Assembly: GCA_025408445.1 (NCBI GenBank)
Contig: JANYIZ010000120.1
Span: forward strand, 1 to 37,561
DNA length: 37,561 nucleotides
Direction of reading: 5' to 3'
Source of the DNA: Frigoribacterium sp.
GTDB taxonomy: Bacteria; Actinomycetota; Actinomycetes; Actinomycetales; Microbacteriaceae
A program made the translations under genes and the position numbers. Positions within the stretch are counted from its first letter, which is position 1. The number at the start of each line of letters is the position of its first letter. Under the pieces are notes generated by a model. It worked only from the letters and a program-made list of their open reading frames with translations. It had not been told where the DNA came from and did not search any database. This document shows, one piece after another, positions 7,962 through 16,294 of this stretch.

Positions 7962-8956
7962 TCTGCCACCTCGTTCGTTCCGCCGGTAAGCCGGTTCACC
8001 ACAAATACGAGACCGGCGAATGCCAGCGTGACGACTGCCAGCACGACACCCATGGCGCAGGCGAGTCCAAACTGGCCCTTGGTGAACGCCGTGGTGAAGA
8101 GCTGCTGCGCCATGACAAGGGTCGAGTTGTTGGGCCCGCCGCCCGCGTTGAGCACCGACATGTAGACAAAGGCGTCCAGCGCGAGGATGCCCATGTAGAT
8201 GTAGGCGGTCTGGATGTTGTCTCGGATGAGTGGGATCGTGATCGTCACCGCGGTGCGGAACCGGCCAGCCCCATCGATACGCGCCGCCTCGAAGATCTCG
8301 GCCGGGATCCCCTTGATCGCGGCGACAAACAGCACCATATAAAACCCGACGAGCCCCCAGACGATTACGAAGATCGTCGCAATCATGGCGGTGCGCTGGT
8401 CACCCAGCCAGGCGAAGGACTGGTACTGGTCGAACCCGAGACCGGTCAGGATCCCGTTCAGCAGGCCGGCACTCGGGTCGTAGACCCGTCCCCAGATGAT
8501 GCCGATCACGATGGCGGGGATCACATAGGGAAAGAACGACACGACCCGATAGACGCTCGAGTTGCGGAGACCGCGAACCGGGCCGTGACTCGGGCCACCC
8601 ACGGTCACGAGCGAGGCGAGGATCAGGCTCAGTATCACCGTGATGATCGGAAGCACGATCACCAGGATGAGGCTGTTACCCATCGCCTTCAGGAAGATGT
8701 CATCGGAGAAGAGCTTGGCGTAGTTTACGAGGCCGATGAAGTTCATTCCTGGCGTGAAACCAGACCAGTCGGTGAGCGAGTAGTAGAAGGCCTGGATGAA
8801 CGGCCACACCACGAACAGCACGTAGCCGAGTACGGGCACGACCAGAAACACGACCATGAAGCTGATCTTGTCGAAAGTAAGGTCACGCCGGCTCCAGCGC
8901 CGGCCGGCAGGGACTCTGCCGGCCGGCGCTGGAGTGGGAGGAACGACAGCGGTCAT
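7958..8956 (-). CDS. Carbohydrate ABC transporter permease (MalF/NgcF type)
   Basis: 332 residues. A Pro/Ala/Arg-rich cytoplasmic N-terminus of about 35 residues precedes six predicted helices. The EAA loop reads EAARIDGAG with a following TIPLIRD. It is the MalF-type partner of the MalG-type permease downstream (ATGA overlap at 7958-7961), and its own start overlaps the stop of the lipoprotein gene (bases 8953-8956), which implies translational coupling. A long in-frame extension upstream of ATG 8956 is open only because it runs antisense-phase through the lipoprotein gene, and it was rejected. A perfect 19-bp hairpin lies inside codons about 8-22 and should affect expression (see that entry). 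Confidence 0.9.
   Translation of the reverse strand: MTAVVPPTPAPAGRVPAGRRWSRRDLTFDKISFMVVFLVVPVLGYVLFVVWPFIQAFYYSLTDWSGFTPGMNFIGLVNYAKLFSDDIFLKAMGNSLILVIVLPIITVILSLILASLVTVGGPSHGPVRGLRNSSVYRVVSFFPYVIPAIVIGIIWGRVYDPSAGLLNGILTGLGFDQYQSFAWLGDQRTAMIATIFVIVWGLVGFYMVLFVAAIKGIPAEIFEAARIDGAGRFRTAVTITIPLIRDNIQTAYIYMGILALDAFVYMSVLNAGGGPNNSTLVMAQQLFTTAFTKGQFGLACAMGVVLAVVTLAFAGLVFVVNRLTGGTNEVAE
8892..8934 (-). promoter_or_regulatory. Perfect 19-bp hairpin within the start of the permease gene
   Basis: Bases 8892-8910 (CTCCAGCGCCGGCCGGCAG) are exactly complementary to 8916-8934 around a five-base loop. The structure lies 22 bases inside the NgcF-like coding region, directly after the lipoprotein gene. 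A stem of this GC content in the early codons should slow ribosomes or RNA polymerase, or protect the upstream mRNA, which would favour lipoprotein over permease production. The role is inferred; the structure is read directly. Confidence 0.7.
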
Positions 8957-10359
8957 GTGACCGTGACCTTTTTCACCGAGCTGTCGTTGCGCACCTTGTC
9001 GGTGATGGACTGCAGGCTCGAGGTCAGTGTCGCGACCGAGGAGTCGCCCTGTAGGAACGTGTTCCACACCACAAGCTGGTCGGTGTTGAGTCCGTAGAGG
9101 TCCACAAAGTTCCACGAGAACACGTCGCTGCCTGCGCCTTCCAGAAGCTTCACCTGCGAGACGAGGGCCGTCGAGCCGAAGCCATCCGCCGGAATGGTTC
9201 CTTTCACAATGGTGGACGAGAACGTCGTCTTCGCAAAGTTCACCGCCGCATCGTTGGAGAGCATTGTGCGCAGGAACTCTTTGCCACCGGCCACGTTCTT
9301 GCCCTGGGATGGCACGATGTAGCCTTCGCCCGCGGTGGAGTGCAACGATTTTTGCGGGAACTTGGATGACGTCGTCACCGTCAGTTCGGGAGCACCGGTC
9401 AGCTTGAATCCTGACTTGGTCTGCGTCTTCATCTCGTTCTCGATCCAACCGCCGGAGGGGTACAGCAGAAACTTCTCCTCGTTGCTCCACTGCGCCTGGG
9501 CTGCGGTGAACTGGGTTCCCGCACCACCCGGCTGCATGTAGCCGGCATCGATGATCTTCTTGAGGCCGGCGAAGACATCCTGGAGGGGCTTCAGCGACCA
9601 GCATCCTTCCTTCAGGTTCTCGAGCGCGAGGCGCACATCGTCGCCCCCCTCCTTGATCGCCGAGGCGATAGCCATCGTCTGGTAGTAGGTGGCCGCTTCC
9701 TTGCCCCAGCCGAACAGGTACTTGCCCTTGGCCTTGGCCTTAGCGCCGAGGGCGAGTGCCTCCTCGTAGGTGGTGGGAACACTCCAGCTGTTGCTCTCGA
9801 ACAGCGCGGCGGAATACCACATGGCGTAGACGGTGAGTACGTAGTTGAGCTGCACGAATTTGCCGTCGAAGGTGCCCGGCTTGATCACGCCGGCGTACAG
9901 CGTGTCCTTGATGACCTTGCCCTCGAGGTTCTTCGCCTCGATCACCGAGGTGAGATCTTCGAGCTGGGCGCGAATGGTGTTGATGCCGATGAGATTCGCG
10001 CCACTGTTATCGATGACGTCCGGCGGGTTGCCCCCGACAAATCGAGGTTGGAGGGTCTGCGCAATGTTGGTGGCTGCCGTGACCTTGACGGTGGATCCCG
10101 CCTGCTGTTTCTCAACGATCTTTCCGGCGAAGTCGGCGTAGTCGATTCCGTAGCCGCCCTTGAAGATGACCGCGTCGACCGTGGACTTGTCAACCATGCC
10201 GAACGGGTTCTTCGCCGAGACGGTGCCGCCCGGCGTCGTGGTGCCTCCTCCTCCGGCGGCGCAGGAGGCGAGCATTCCTGTGGCGGGAATGAAGACGGCC
10301 GCGGCAACGGCGCCGCGCAGGAACTGGCGACGCTGGAAGGGCTTCTCTGTGAGTGTCAT
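8953..10359 (-). CDS. Substrate-binding lipoprotein, N-acetylglucosamine/chitobiose ABC importer (NgcE-like)
   Basis: 468 residues. The signal region has RRQFLRG (residues 10-16), a twin-arginine-like motif, then a hydrophobic stretch and a lipobox LASC (cysteine about residue 33), followed by a Gly/Thr-rich linker. The mature part resembles family 1 sugar-binding proteins and specifically the NgcE group, including NPPDVIDNSGAN, GWGKEAATYYQ and LLYPSGGWIENEM. It would be exported, possibly folded through Tat, anchored to the membrane, and deliver GlcNAc or chitobiose to the two permeases. An AAAGG site lies about nine bases before the ATG. The specificity is inferred from resemblance and from the neighbouring N-acetylglucosamine kinase and MurR-type regulator. 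Confidence 0.87.
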   Translation of the reverse strand: MTLTEKPFQRRQFLRGAVAAAVFIPATGMLASCAAGGGGTTTPGGTVSAKNPFGMVDKSTVDAVIFKGGYGIDYADFAGKIVEKQQAGSTVKVTAATNIAQTLQPRFVGGNPPDVIDNSGANLIGINTIRAQLEDLTSVIEAKNLEGKVIKDTLYAGVIKPGTFDGKFVQLNYVLTVYAMWYSAALFESNSWSVPTTYEEALALGAKAKAKGKYLFGWGKEAATYYQTMAIASAIKEGGDDVRLALENLKEGCWSLKPLQDVFAGLKKIIDAGYMQPGGAGTQFTAAQAQWSNEEKFLLYPSGGWIENEMKTQTKSGFKLTGAPELTVTTSSKFPQKSLHSTAGEGYIVPSQGKNVAGGKEFLRTMLSNDAAVNFAKTTFSSTIVKGTIPADGFGSTALVSQVKLLEGAGSDVFSWNFVDLYGLNTDQLVVWNTFLQGDSSVATLTSSLQSITDKVRNDSSVKKVTVT

Positions 10360-10410
10360 TCTGTACTGCCTTTCATTTTTCGTGGGACGAGGATTCTTGA
10401 GGCTTCGAAA

Positions 10411-11178
10411 TCAGACGTTGCGAGTGATGTTGTAGCGCAGTTCGAGGGCCCTGTTGTGCTCATCGCCGCCGGGAATATTCGCAGAGATGTACAGGGGAGG
10501 CGTCGTGCCCGTCGCCGCGATCCGCCGGGCGGTACCGATGGTCAGCAACTGGGCGATGTACGCGGCGGTGATGGATGACACCGCACCGACCGGGATTCCA
10601 CCGGGCAGTTCGATCGTGGCGTCGCCGAACGGCGCGAGGTTGTCGATCACCACATCCGCCACGTCGCGCAGGCGCTTGCCGCTGGAGTGCTTGGGGTCGA
10701 CTCGCATGGTGTGGTCGAGGCTCGTGACCGCGACCACAGGGTGTCCGTGCTGCTTTGCCGCGAGAGCCAGCCCCACGATGGACCCGTTGACACCCGAGTT
10801 GGAGGCGATGACGAAAACGTCATCGGGGCCGGCCTCCGCGATTGCATAGAGCTCGTCGGCGATATCGGGATTGCGTTCGAGCGACGAACCGCCGAGGGCG
10901 CTGATGTCGAGGCTGCCGCGCAGCACCACATCCCGAAGGGCGATTTTCTTCGTGGGGATGAGTCCACCAGCGCGTCCGGCGATCTCCATCGCAAAGGCCT
11001 CGGAGTGTCCGGTACCAAAGGCCTGGATCACCCCTCCGCGCTCGATGGCCGAGACGAAGAGCGCTATGGCGTCGTCGAAACCTCCGGCTTCCGCGCTCGC
11101 GGCGAGCGCGTCGATTCTGGACTGGACTTCGCTTGTGAAGCGGCTGTCCAGGTTGGCCTGGGTGACAGTGTCTGACAC
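10411..11178 (-). CDS. SIS-domain phosphosugar-binding protein
   Basis: 255 residues of the SIS_2 type. Typical segments are QAFGTGHSEAFAMEIAGRAGG near residue 50 (Ser/Thr-rich phosphosugar loop), FVIASNSGVNG near 115 and VVAVTSLDHT near 140. SIS domains bind phosphosugars and act as isomerases, etherases or sensors. Next to a sugar kinase it could isomerise or sense a phosphorylated amino sugar; no activity can be assigned. The GTG at 11176-11178 is fixed by an AGGAGG four bases upstream (11183-11188). It lies between the regulator gene (13-base gap) and the binding lipoprotein gene (51-base gap), so all are probably one operon. Confidence 0.85.
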   Translation of the reverse strand: MSDTVTQANLDSRFTSEVQSRIDALAASAEAGGFDDAIALFVSAIERGGVIQAFGTGHSEAFAMEIAGRAGGLIPTKKIALRDVVLRGSLDISALGGSSLERNPDIADELYAIAEAGPDDVFVIASNSGVNGSIVGLALAAKQHGHPVVAVTSLDHTMRVDPKHSSGKRLRDVADVVIDNLAPFGDATIELPGGIPVGAVSSITAAYIAQLLTIGTARRIAATGTTPPLYISANIPGGDEHNRALELRYNITRNV

Positions 11179-11191
11179 GATTCCTCCTGTT

Positions 11192-12172
11192 TCATTCCTT
11201 CGTTGGCTCGGTGTCACGCGCGGGGCGCGGCGAGAGCGGGGTGCGCCGTGGTCTTCGGTGCGTAGCAACGGCGAGCGCGGAGGCGGCGAGGTTGTTGGTC
11301 GACCGCGAGAAGTTCTCCTGAGCGGTGAGTAGGTAGAGCAGGTCGAGCACGAGAAGTTGGCCGTGCTTGGCCGAGAGGTCATCGGGCTGGAGGAACTGCT
11401 CGTAGACCGAGGTCACGATCGTGAGGTCGGCATTCTCGGCGAGTGGTGAGGTCGGATTATTGCTGATGGCGACGGTGAGCGCTCCCGCGCGCCCTGCCTC
11501 CCGCAGCATCTGGATGGTCTCTTCGGTTCGTCCTGAATTCGAGATTCCGATGGCGACCGACTCGACATTTTGGATGGCGGCGCTCGTCAGCCCGGCATGC
11601 ACTTCTGACCACACATGCGCGTTGATCCCGATGCGATAGAGCCTCGCCTGCATCTCTTCGGCGAGAAAGGCGCTGCCACCGACGCCATAGATGTCGACGT
11701 GGCTGCTCGTCGCCAGGCGCTTAGCGATCTTTTGCATCAGTGGGAGGTCGATTGCCGCGGCAGTCTCACGCAGGGTTCGCGCGTGGGCGTTGATGAGAGT
11801 ACTGAGCACATCGGCGGCGGGATCGTGCGGTCCGAAGGCGCGGCCGATATCGGTCTTCCACGATTCTCTGGCAGTGCTGCGGCCGAAGTCGGTGGCGATG
11901 CTCACTCGGAACGGCACGTACCCCTGGTAGCCGATCAGACGGCAAAAGCGGGTGACAGTGGCCGCGGAAGCGCCTGCTTTGGCGGCAAGCTGGCCGATGG
12001 AGAGCTTGAGAGGCGCCTGCGGATATTCGAGGAGATAGTCGGCAATCTTCGCCATGGCCCCCGACATCTCCGGCCGCCGCGAGAGGATGCGGTTGGCCAC
12101 GCCAGTGGCGTGCTCGCCGGTGACGGCGACGGGCGGAAGAGAAGCGATGGTAATTTCAATCTCCTTTTGCAC
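11192..12172 (-). CDS. MurR/RpiR-family transcriptional regulator
   Basis: About 326 residues. The N-terminal helix-turn-helix of the RpiR type is seen in LSIGQLAAKAGASAATVTRF (about residues 59-78), followed by a SIS sensor domain with YGVGGSAFLAEEM and AIGISNSGRTEET. Members usually repress sugar-use genes and are released by a phosphosugar. It heads the minus-strand operon and faces the kinase gene, so autoregulation and control of both sides through the inverted repeat at 12169-12207 is likely. The start is uncertain. GTG 12172 lacks a ribosome site and lies inside the operator, while a good AAGGAG (12161-12166) sits six bases before an in-frame ATT at 12154. The C-terminus is unusually Arg/Pro-rich. 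Confidence 0.87.
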   Translation of the reverse strand: MQKEIEITIASLPPVAVTGEHATGVANRILSRRPEMSGAMAKIADYLLEYPQAPLKLSIGQLAAKAGASAATVTRFCRLIGYQGYVPFRVSIATDFGRSTARESWKTDIGRAFGPHDPAADVLSTLINAHARTLRETAAAIDLPLMQKIAKRLATSSHVDIYGVGGSAFLAEEMQARLYRIGINAHVWSEVHAGLTSAAIQNVESVAIGISNSGRTEETIQMLREAGRAGALTVAISNNPTSPLAENADLTIVTSVYEQFLQPDDLSAKHGQLLVLDLLYLLTAQENFSRSTNNLAASALAVATHRRPRRTPLSPRPARDTEPTKE

Positions 12173-12207
12173 ACTGTGACGAAAATTATTCTTACAGTAC
12201 AGTGTGC
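12169..12207. promoter_or_regulatory. Inverted-repeat operator between regulator and kinase genes
   Basis: GCACACTGT at 12169-12177 and ACAGTGTGC at 12199-12207 are perfect inverted repeats with centres 30 bp apart, about three helical turns, so both arms face the same side of DNA. The 21-bp middle is AT-rich (GAAAATTATTCTTA) and probably holds promoter elements. The position between divergent genes fits the MurR/RpiR-type regulator encoded alongside. Confidence 0.72.
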
Positions 12208-12237
12208 TCAGATCCCAAACATTTCGAAGAAGTAACA

Positions 12238-13284
12238 ATGCGAAGAATTTTGGCAATTGACGCCGGCGGCACCTCCTCACGGGCGGTGCTGTTCGACGTC
12301 AACGGAGAATGCCGGGGATTCGGGCGCGCCGGGGGAGGAAACCCGACGGCTGTCGGAATCGCCGCCGCCGTCGATGCCCTCGGGCTCGCGGTCGAGCGGG
12401 CTCTGGGTGGCACAGCCTCAGGAAGTGCGGCAGATTCGTTCGTCGTCGTTGCCCTGGCTGGCACTGCGACGGCGCCATTTCTCGCACTGCTGGACGCGCG
12501 CTTGGCACATCTCGGCCTCCACGGGCGCAGCGTGATCGAACCGGACCTGCTCGGAACTTTCTGCTCCGGTACCTCGGATCACCACGGCTACGCAGTCATT
12601 GCCGGTACGGGCGCGATCGCTGCCCGAGTGGTTGGCGGGCACATCCACACGGTGAAGGGCGGGTCAGGGTGGCTGCTCGGCGACACCGGCTCGGGATTTT
12701 GGATCGGGCAGCAGATCGCACGCGCCGTTGTTGCATCGCTCGACGGGCTCGGCCCGTCGACCGCACTCACTCCGCTCCTGCTCACGGCGACCGGCATCGA
12801 GCGCACTGGCGTCCGAAGTCGAGGGCGGTCGGAGGAACTTTCGCAACTGATGCGGGAGCTCTACGCGCTCCGCCCGGTCGAACTTGCGCGATTCGCCCCC
12901 CTGGCCTTCGAGGCGGTCGAGCACGGAGATATCGAGAGCGAGACGACGCCGGATGTGGTGGCTCGCGACATTCTCGAGGTCGCCGCGTCAGCAATCGCCC
13001 GCGTGCTCGCCGCCGCTGTCGAATCGGATGTCAAGCCGGAAGTCGACGGTTGCGTCGTCCTCGGAGGCAGCGTGCTAGCAGCGGGCCTCGCACGAGCCCC
13101 CGATATCTTCACCCACCGGTTGCGGGCTGCGGCGGGCGGGTTTGAGCTGGTCACGGTGGAAGACGGCGTCGTTGGAGCGGCCGTGCTCGCTCTTCGACAC
13201 CTTGGACGAGAGGTGGATGTCGAATTTCATCGGCGGCTCGTTCGTGAGGTTGACCGGGTGCGCACCCCGGCGACACAGGTATGA
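12238..13284 (+). CDS. N-acetylglucosamine kinase (BadF/BadG/BcrA/BcrD ATPase family)
   Basis: 348 residues. The N-terminal ATPase phosphate loop LAIDAGGTSSRAVLFD (about residues 5-20), a second motif VIAGTGAIA (about 120) with the following GGSGWLLGDTGSGFWIG, and the adenosine-side VVLGGSVLAAGL (about 275) are those of BadF/BadG-type sugar kinases such as GlcNAc kinase. It would phosphorylate the sugar brought in by the divergent ABC importer, in the cytoplasm. ATG 12238 follows AAGAAG; an open frame extends upstream to about 12202 but runs through the operator. The stop overlaps the next start (ATGA). GlcNAc is the best guess for substrate; another amino sugar such as MurNAc is possible. 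Confidence 0.85.
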   Translation: MRRILAIDAGGTSSRAVLFDVNGECRGFGRAGGGNPTAVGIAAAVDALGLAVERALGGTASGSAADSFVVVALAGTATAPFLALLDARLAHLGLHGRSVIEPDLLGTFCSGTSDHHGYAVIAGTGAIAARVVGGHIHTVKGGSGWLLGDTGSGFWIGQQIARAVVASLDGLGPSTALTPLLLTATGIERTGVRSRGRSEELSQLMRELYALRPVELARFAPLAFEAVEHGDIESETTPDVVARDILEVAASAIARVLAAAVESDVKPEVDGCVVLGGSVLAAGLARAPDIFTHRLRAAAGGFELVTVEDGVVGAAVLALRHLGREVDVEFHRRLVREVDRVRTPATQV

Positions 13285-14270
13285 CCGGCATTGCGATCAT
13301 CGGCCGCGGGGCGATGGCACACGCCCACGCGCAGGCATGGAGCGAGCTCGGGCTCGGCGACAGCATCCGTTATGTCAGCGCACTGACGGATGGCCCACCG
13401 CTGCCGCACGCTCCGCGCGCGCGATTCGAGCCGGACCTCGGTGTGATTCTGGCCGACCCGCAGGTGCACATCGTCTCGGTCTGCACTCCGACGCCGACGC
13501 ATGTCGACATCGCGATCCGCGCACTGCGGGAGGGTAAGAGCGTGTTACTCGAAAAGCCAATCGCCCTTTCCATTGCCGCAGCGGTCGCCCTTCGCGATGA
13601 GGCGGCGCGCAGTGCCGGGGTGCTCATGGTGGCTCACGTGGTGCGGTTCTTCGACGGTTACCGCGTCATCCGCGAATTGGTAGAGGGCGGGATACTCGGA
13701 GCGGTGCTCTCCATCCGGGCTGGCCGGTTCAGCTCGGCACCGCGCCCGTCGCCCTGGTGGCATGACGAGTCGAAGTCCGGCGGAATCGTCGTCGATTTCA
13801 GCATCCACGACTTCGACCAGCTCAACCTCTTCCTCGGCAGACCCCTCGCGGTGACCGCGCGCCGCACGCACCCGGATGGCCCGGTCGAGGCAATCGTCGA
13901 CTATGAGGGAGGCGGGGTGGGACACGTCATCGGCTTTATGGGAATGCCGCCCGGATTCACCTTCGCCTCCACTCTTGACCTGGTCGGCACGGCGGGGCTT
14001 GCGACCTATGGCTATTCGGGGGCTCTCGACTCGGGGGTGCGATCGGTGGTGCCGGACACCGTGCGGCTGCAGACCGCCACGGGCGTGACCGAGCGGATGA
14101 TCGCCGCCCACAATCCGTACCGTAACCAGGCCGAATATTTCCTCGAGTGCGTGAGAGCCGCATCCGTTCCACAATTCTGCTCAGTGGACGCGGCGGTGCT
14201 GGCACTCGCGGTGGCGCTCGCGGCACGGGAATCGTTGCAGACCGGATCGCGGGTCGACCTGGCTGTGTGA
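13281..14270 (+). CDS. Gfo/Idh/MocA-family oxidoreductase
   Basis: 329 residues. The N-terminal Rossmann fold starts IAIIGRGAMAHAHAQAW, a variant of the GxGxxG nucleotide loop. The family motif EKPIALS is present at about residue 91, and the mid-protein lysine/histidine region includes SGGIVVDFSIHDFDQLN, with the usual D-x-x-x-H-D-x-D pattern of this family. These enzymes oxidise or reduce sugars and cyclitols with NAD(P). It overlaps the kinase gene by four bases, so the two are co-translated, which suggests a phosphosugar or amino sugar as substrate. The exact reaction is not readable. Confidence 0.86.
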   Translation: MTGIAIIGRGAMAHAHAQAWSELGLGDSIRYVSALTDGPPLPHAPRARFEPDLGVILADPQVHIVSVCTPTPTHVDIAIRALREGKSVLLEKPIALSIAAAVALRDEAARSAGVLMVAHVVRFFDGYRVIRELVEGGILGAVLSIRAGRFSSAPRPSPWWHDESKSGGIVVDFSIHDFDQLNLFLGRPLAVTARRTHPDGPVEAIVDYEGGGVGHVIGFMGMPPGFTFASTLDLVGTAGLATYGYSGALDSGVRSVVPDTVRLQTATGVTERMIAAHNPYRNQAEYFLECVRAASVPQFCSVDAAVLALAVALAARESLQTGSRVDLAV

Positions 14271-14296
14271 CGCCGAGTACGGCCTGTCGAAGCCGG

Positions 14297-14944
14297 TCAG
14301 TTGAGCAGGTGGTCCTCGAGAAACGATGACGTACGCGCGAAGGCGAGGGCGGCAGCGTTGACATCCACTCGATCAGTGATGCTCGCGTTGGCGAAGGAGT
14401 GCACAGTGGCGAGGTAGGTCCAGTCGGTGATCGGAGTGCCGTGGTCCTTCAGCCGGTCGATGAACGACTCGGGATCTTCGCCCTCGTCCCACTCGTCGAT
14501 TTCGGCCAGGTGCAGCAGCACCGGGGCCGGGATGATGCCGTGCTGGGCAGGTCCGAGAGTCGCGTAGTAGGCGACGACTGCATCCGCTGATCCACTCTGC
14601 GCGTGCAGCAGGGCGAGCCAGCCGCCGAGCGAGAAGCCGACGACTCCTATTCGTGTCGAGCCTTCCGCGCGGGCGACCCGGATGATGTCGTCGAGTTCTG
14701 CCAGCGCGCCAGCGACCTCAAGTTGGGCCATGAGAACTTCTGCGGTGGCCATCTCGATGGTTGCGACACCCGCATAGAAATCAGGCACGATCACACGGTA
14801 TCCCTGGCTTGCCAGCGCCTCCCCGTAATTCGCGAGCCAGGGAAGGCGGCCGTACCAGTCGTGCACCACTATCACGAGCGGCCCGCCCGGGTCGCCGAAG
14901 GAGAGGGGGATTCCCGGCGACGGGATGGGGACGAGCTGTGACAT
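14297..14944 (-). CDS. Dienelactone hydrolase-like alpha/beta hydrolase
   Basis: 215 residues with the alpha/beta-hydrolase layout of the dienelactone hydrolase family: an early VVHDWYGR loop, YRVIVPDFYAG, the nucleophile elbow GFSLGG (about residues 103-108), an acid-loop candidate AEIDEWD and a C-terminal histidine in TVHSFAN. The classical enzyme uses cysteine at the elbow; here it is serine, as in many relatives with esterase-type activity. The substrate is unknown. It converges with the oxidoreductase gene (26-base gap) and lies just beyond the end of the flagellar fliW operon, with no evident functional link to either. Confidence 0.82.
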   Translation of the reverse strand: MSQLVPIPSPGIPLSFGDPGGPLVIVVHDWYGRLPWLANYGEALASQGYRVIVPDFYAGVATIEMATAEVLMAQLEVAGALAELDDIIRVARAEGSTRIGVVGFSLGGWLALLHAQSGSADAVVAYYATLGPAQHGIIPAPVLLHLAEIDEWDEGEDPESFIDRLKDHGTPITDWTYLATVHSFANASITDRVDVNAAALAFARTSSFLEDHLLN

Positions 14945-15029
14945 ACCGGCCCTTAGAGAGAATGACGGGTGGTCTCGATGCAGGTCACTCTAGCCGAGGA
15001 GGATGCCCCGGGGCGCTTCGCAGGCCGGA

Positions 15030-15413
15030 TCAGGCCGAGCGCGCCGCCAGCTCCGCCTGCAGCGGCCAGTCTTGGTCGTCCAGTATCACCTGGGCGCAGA
15101 CGCCGGTGTGAACGTTGACCACGATCGGTGCTCGGAGATTCAGGCGCGTGCCGGTCTCGGCCGGGTTCGCGACCACGAGTACCATCGCGTCCTCCGCGGA
15201 GTGCAGATCGATAGCCAGGCAGTGGTCGTCGGAGATCTCGGGGGAGTAGTCAGGCAGATAGATTGCGGCGTCGAGCACGAAGAGCCGGATCGCGCTGTTG
15301 TCGACCGCGCGGAGCGAGAACAGGCCGTCGGCCCCCGACACCTCGTTCAGGGTGAATTGGGTGAGCGGCGCGAGCCCGGCGGGGGGCGACACGAAGGCAA
15401 GGGAAGCGGTCAT
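15030..15413 (-). CDS. fliW: Flagellar assembly factor FliW
   Basis: 127 residues. The pattern of FliW is clear: LTQFTLNEVSGADGLFSLRAVDN early, LFVLDAAIYLPDY in the middle and LNLRAPIVVNVHTG-x-x-AQVILDDQ-x-WPLQ at the end. In Bacillus and Campylobacter FliW binds both flagellin and the RNA-binding protein CsrA, so free FliW sequesters CsrA and couples flagellin translation to its export. It is the last gene of the minus-strand flgN-flgK-flgL-fliW operon and overlaps flgL by four bases. csrA is not in this window; it often lies close by or after flhA, past the right edge. Confidence 0.95.
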   Translation of the reverse strand: MTASLAFVSPPAGLAPLTQFTLNEVSGADGLFSLRAVDNSAIRLFVLDAAIYLPDYSPEISDDHCLAIDLHSAEDAMVLVVANPAETGTRLNLRAPIVVNVHTGVCAQVILDDQDWPLQAELAARSA

Positions 15414-16291
15414 CGGAGGAAGTCCATCAGGGTGGGCTGCAGCGTGCGCGCGGTTACGGCGAGAGCTGCCTGGTAGGTGACTTCCTGCTGCTTGAGCTTG
15501 ATCACGATCTCTCCCACGTCCATGTCTTCGATTCCCGCGCGCTGGGCCTCGAGGTTCCCGGTCTTCGACACGATGGCATCCTTTGCTGCACTGATCTGGT
15601 TTTGACGGGCGCCGGCGGCGGTCTGGGTGTTGAGCAGCGCGGTCATCCGGCTGTCGATCGCGGCGAGGCTCGGGCCCACATTCACGCCAGAGCGCAGGTC
15701 GGCGACGATGGTGTCGATGAGGGCGAACGCCGAGCTCGACCCGCTGCCGTAGGCGGCTGCGCCATCGGCATCCACCTGAACTGTGGCGTTGGTATCGATA
15801 CGACGCGAGACGGATGCCCCGGTGCCGGTGTAGCTGAGGTCTGGCCGGAACGCGACACCGGCATCGGAACTGCCGGCGAAGACGGTGCGGCCGAGGTAGG
15901 TGGTGTTCGCTGTGCCGAGCAGATCGGAACGCAGGCCTTCAAGAGCCGTGGCGATCGCCTCTTTGGCGGTGGGCGAGAGCGCACCGTCGTTGGCACCCTG
16001 CACGGTGAGATCGCGCACCTGGTGCATGATGTCGGTGGAGGCGCTGAGAGTTGCGTCAACGGTGGAGAGCCACCCGATGCCATCTTCGATATTGCGCCCG
16101 AACTGGGCGGTCTGGCTCTGGGCGGCGCGGACGCGCATCGAGTCTGCGGTGCCGGTCGGGTCGTCCGAGGGCTTGGTGATCTTTTTCAGGCTCGTCGCGC
16201 TGTCCTGCAGCTTGGCAAGCAGCGCGGCTGCGGACTGCAGGTTGAACTGCGAGTTCGCCATCCTGGTCTGGCTAGTCACTCGATCGACCAT
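15410..16291 (-). CDS. flgL: Flagellar hook-filament junction protein FlgL
   Basis: 293 residues. The N-terminus (VTSQTRMANSQFN, then SLKKITKPSDDPTGTA) and the helical C-terminus match the D0/D1 coiled-coil domains of FlgL, which share ancestry with flagellin. The protein forms the second junction ring between hook and filament after secretion by the flagellar type III system. It lies three bases after flgK and overlaps fliW. The length is usual for the family. Confidence 0.94.
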   Translation of the reverse strand: MVDRVTSQTRMANSQFNLQSAAALLAKLQDSATSLKKITKPSDDPTGTADSMRVRAAQSQTAQFGRNIEDGIGWLSTVDATLSASTDIMHQVRDLTVQGANDGALSPTAKEAIATALEGLRSDLLGTANTTYLGRTVFAGSSDAGVAFRPDLSYTGTGASVSRRIDTNATVQVDADGAAAYGSGSSSAFALIDTIVADLRSGVNVGPSLAAIDSRMTALLNTQTAAGARQNQISAAKDAIVSKTGNLEAQRAGIEDMDVGEIVIKLKQQEVTYQAALAVTARTLQPTLMDFLR

Positions 16292-16294
16292 GAT

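Noticed and set aside
8957-9604. N-terminal extension of the MalF-type permease
   Set aside because: It runs through the lipoprotein coding region; ATG 8956 with a four-base overlap is the natural start, and the permease homology begins soon after it.
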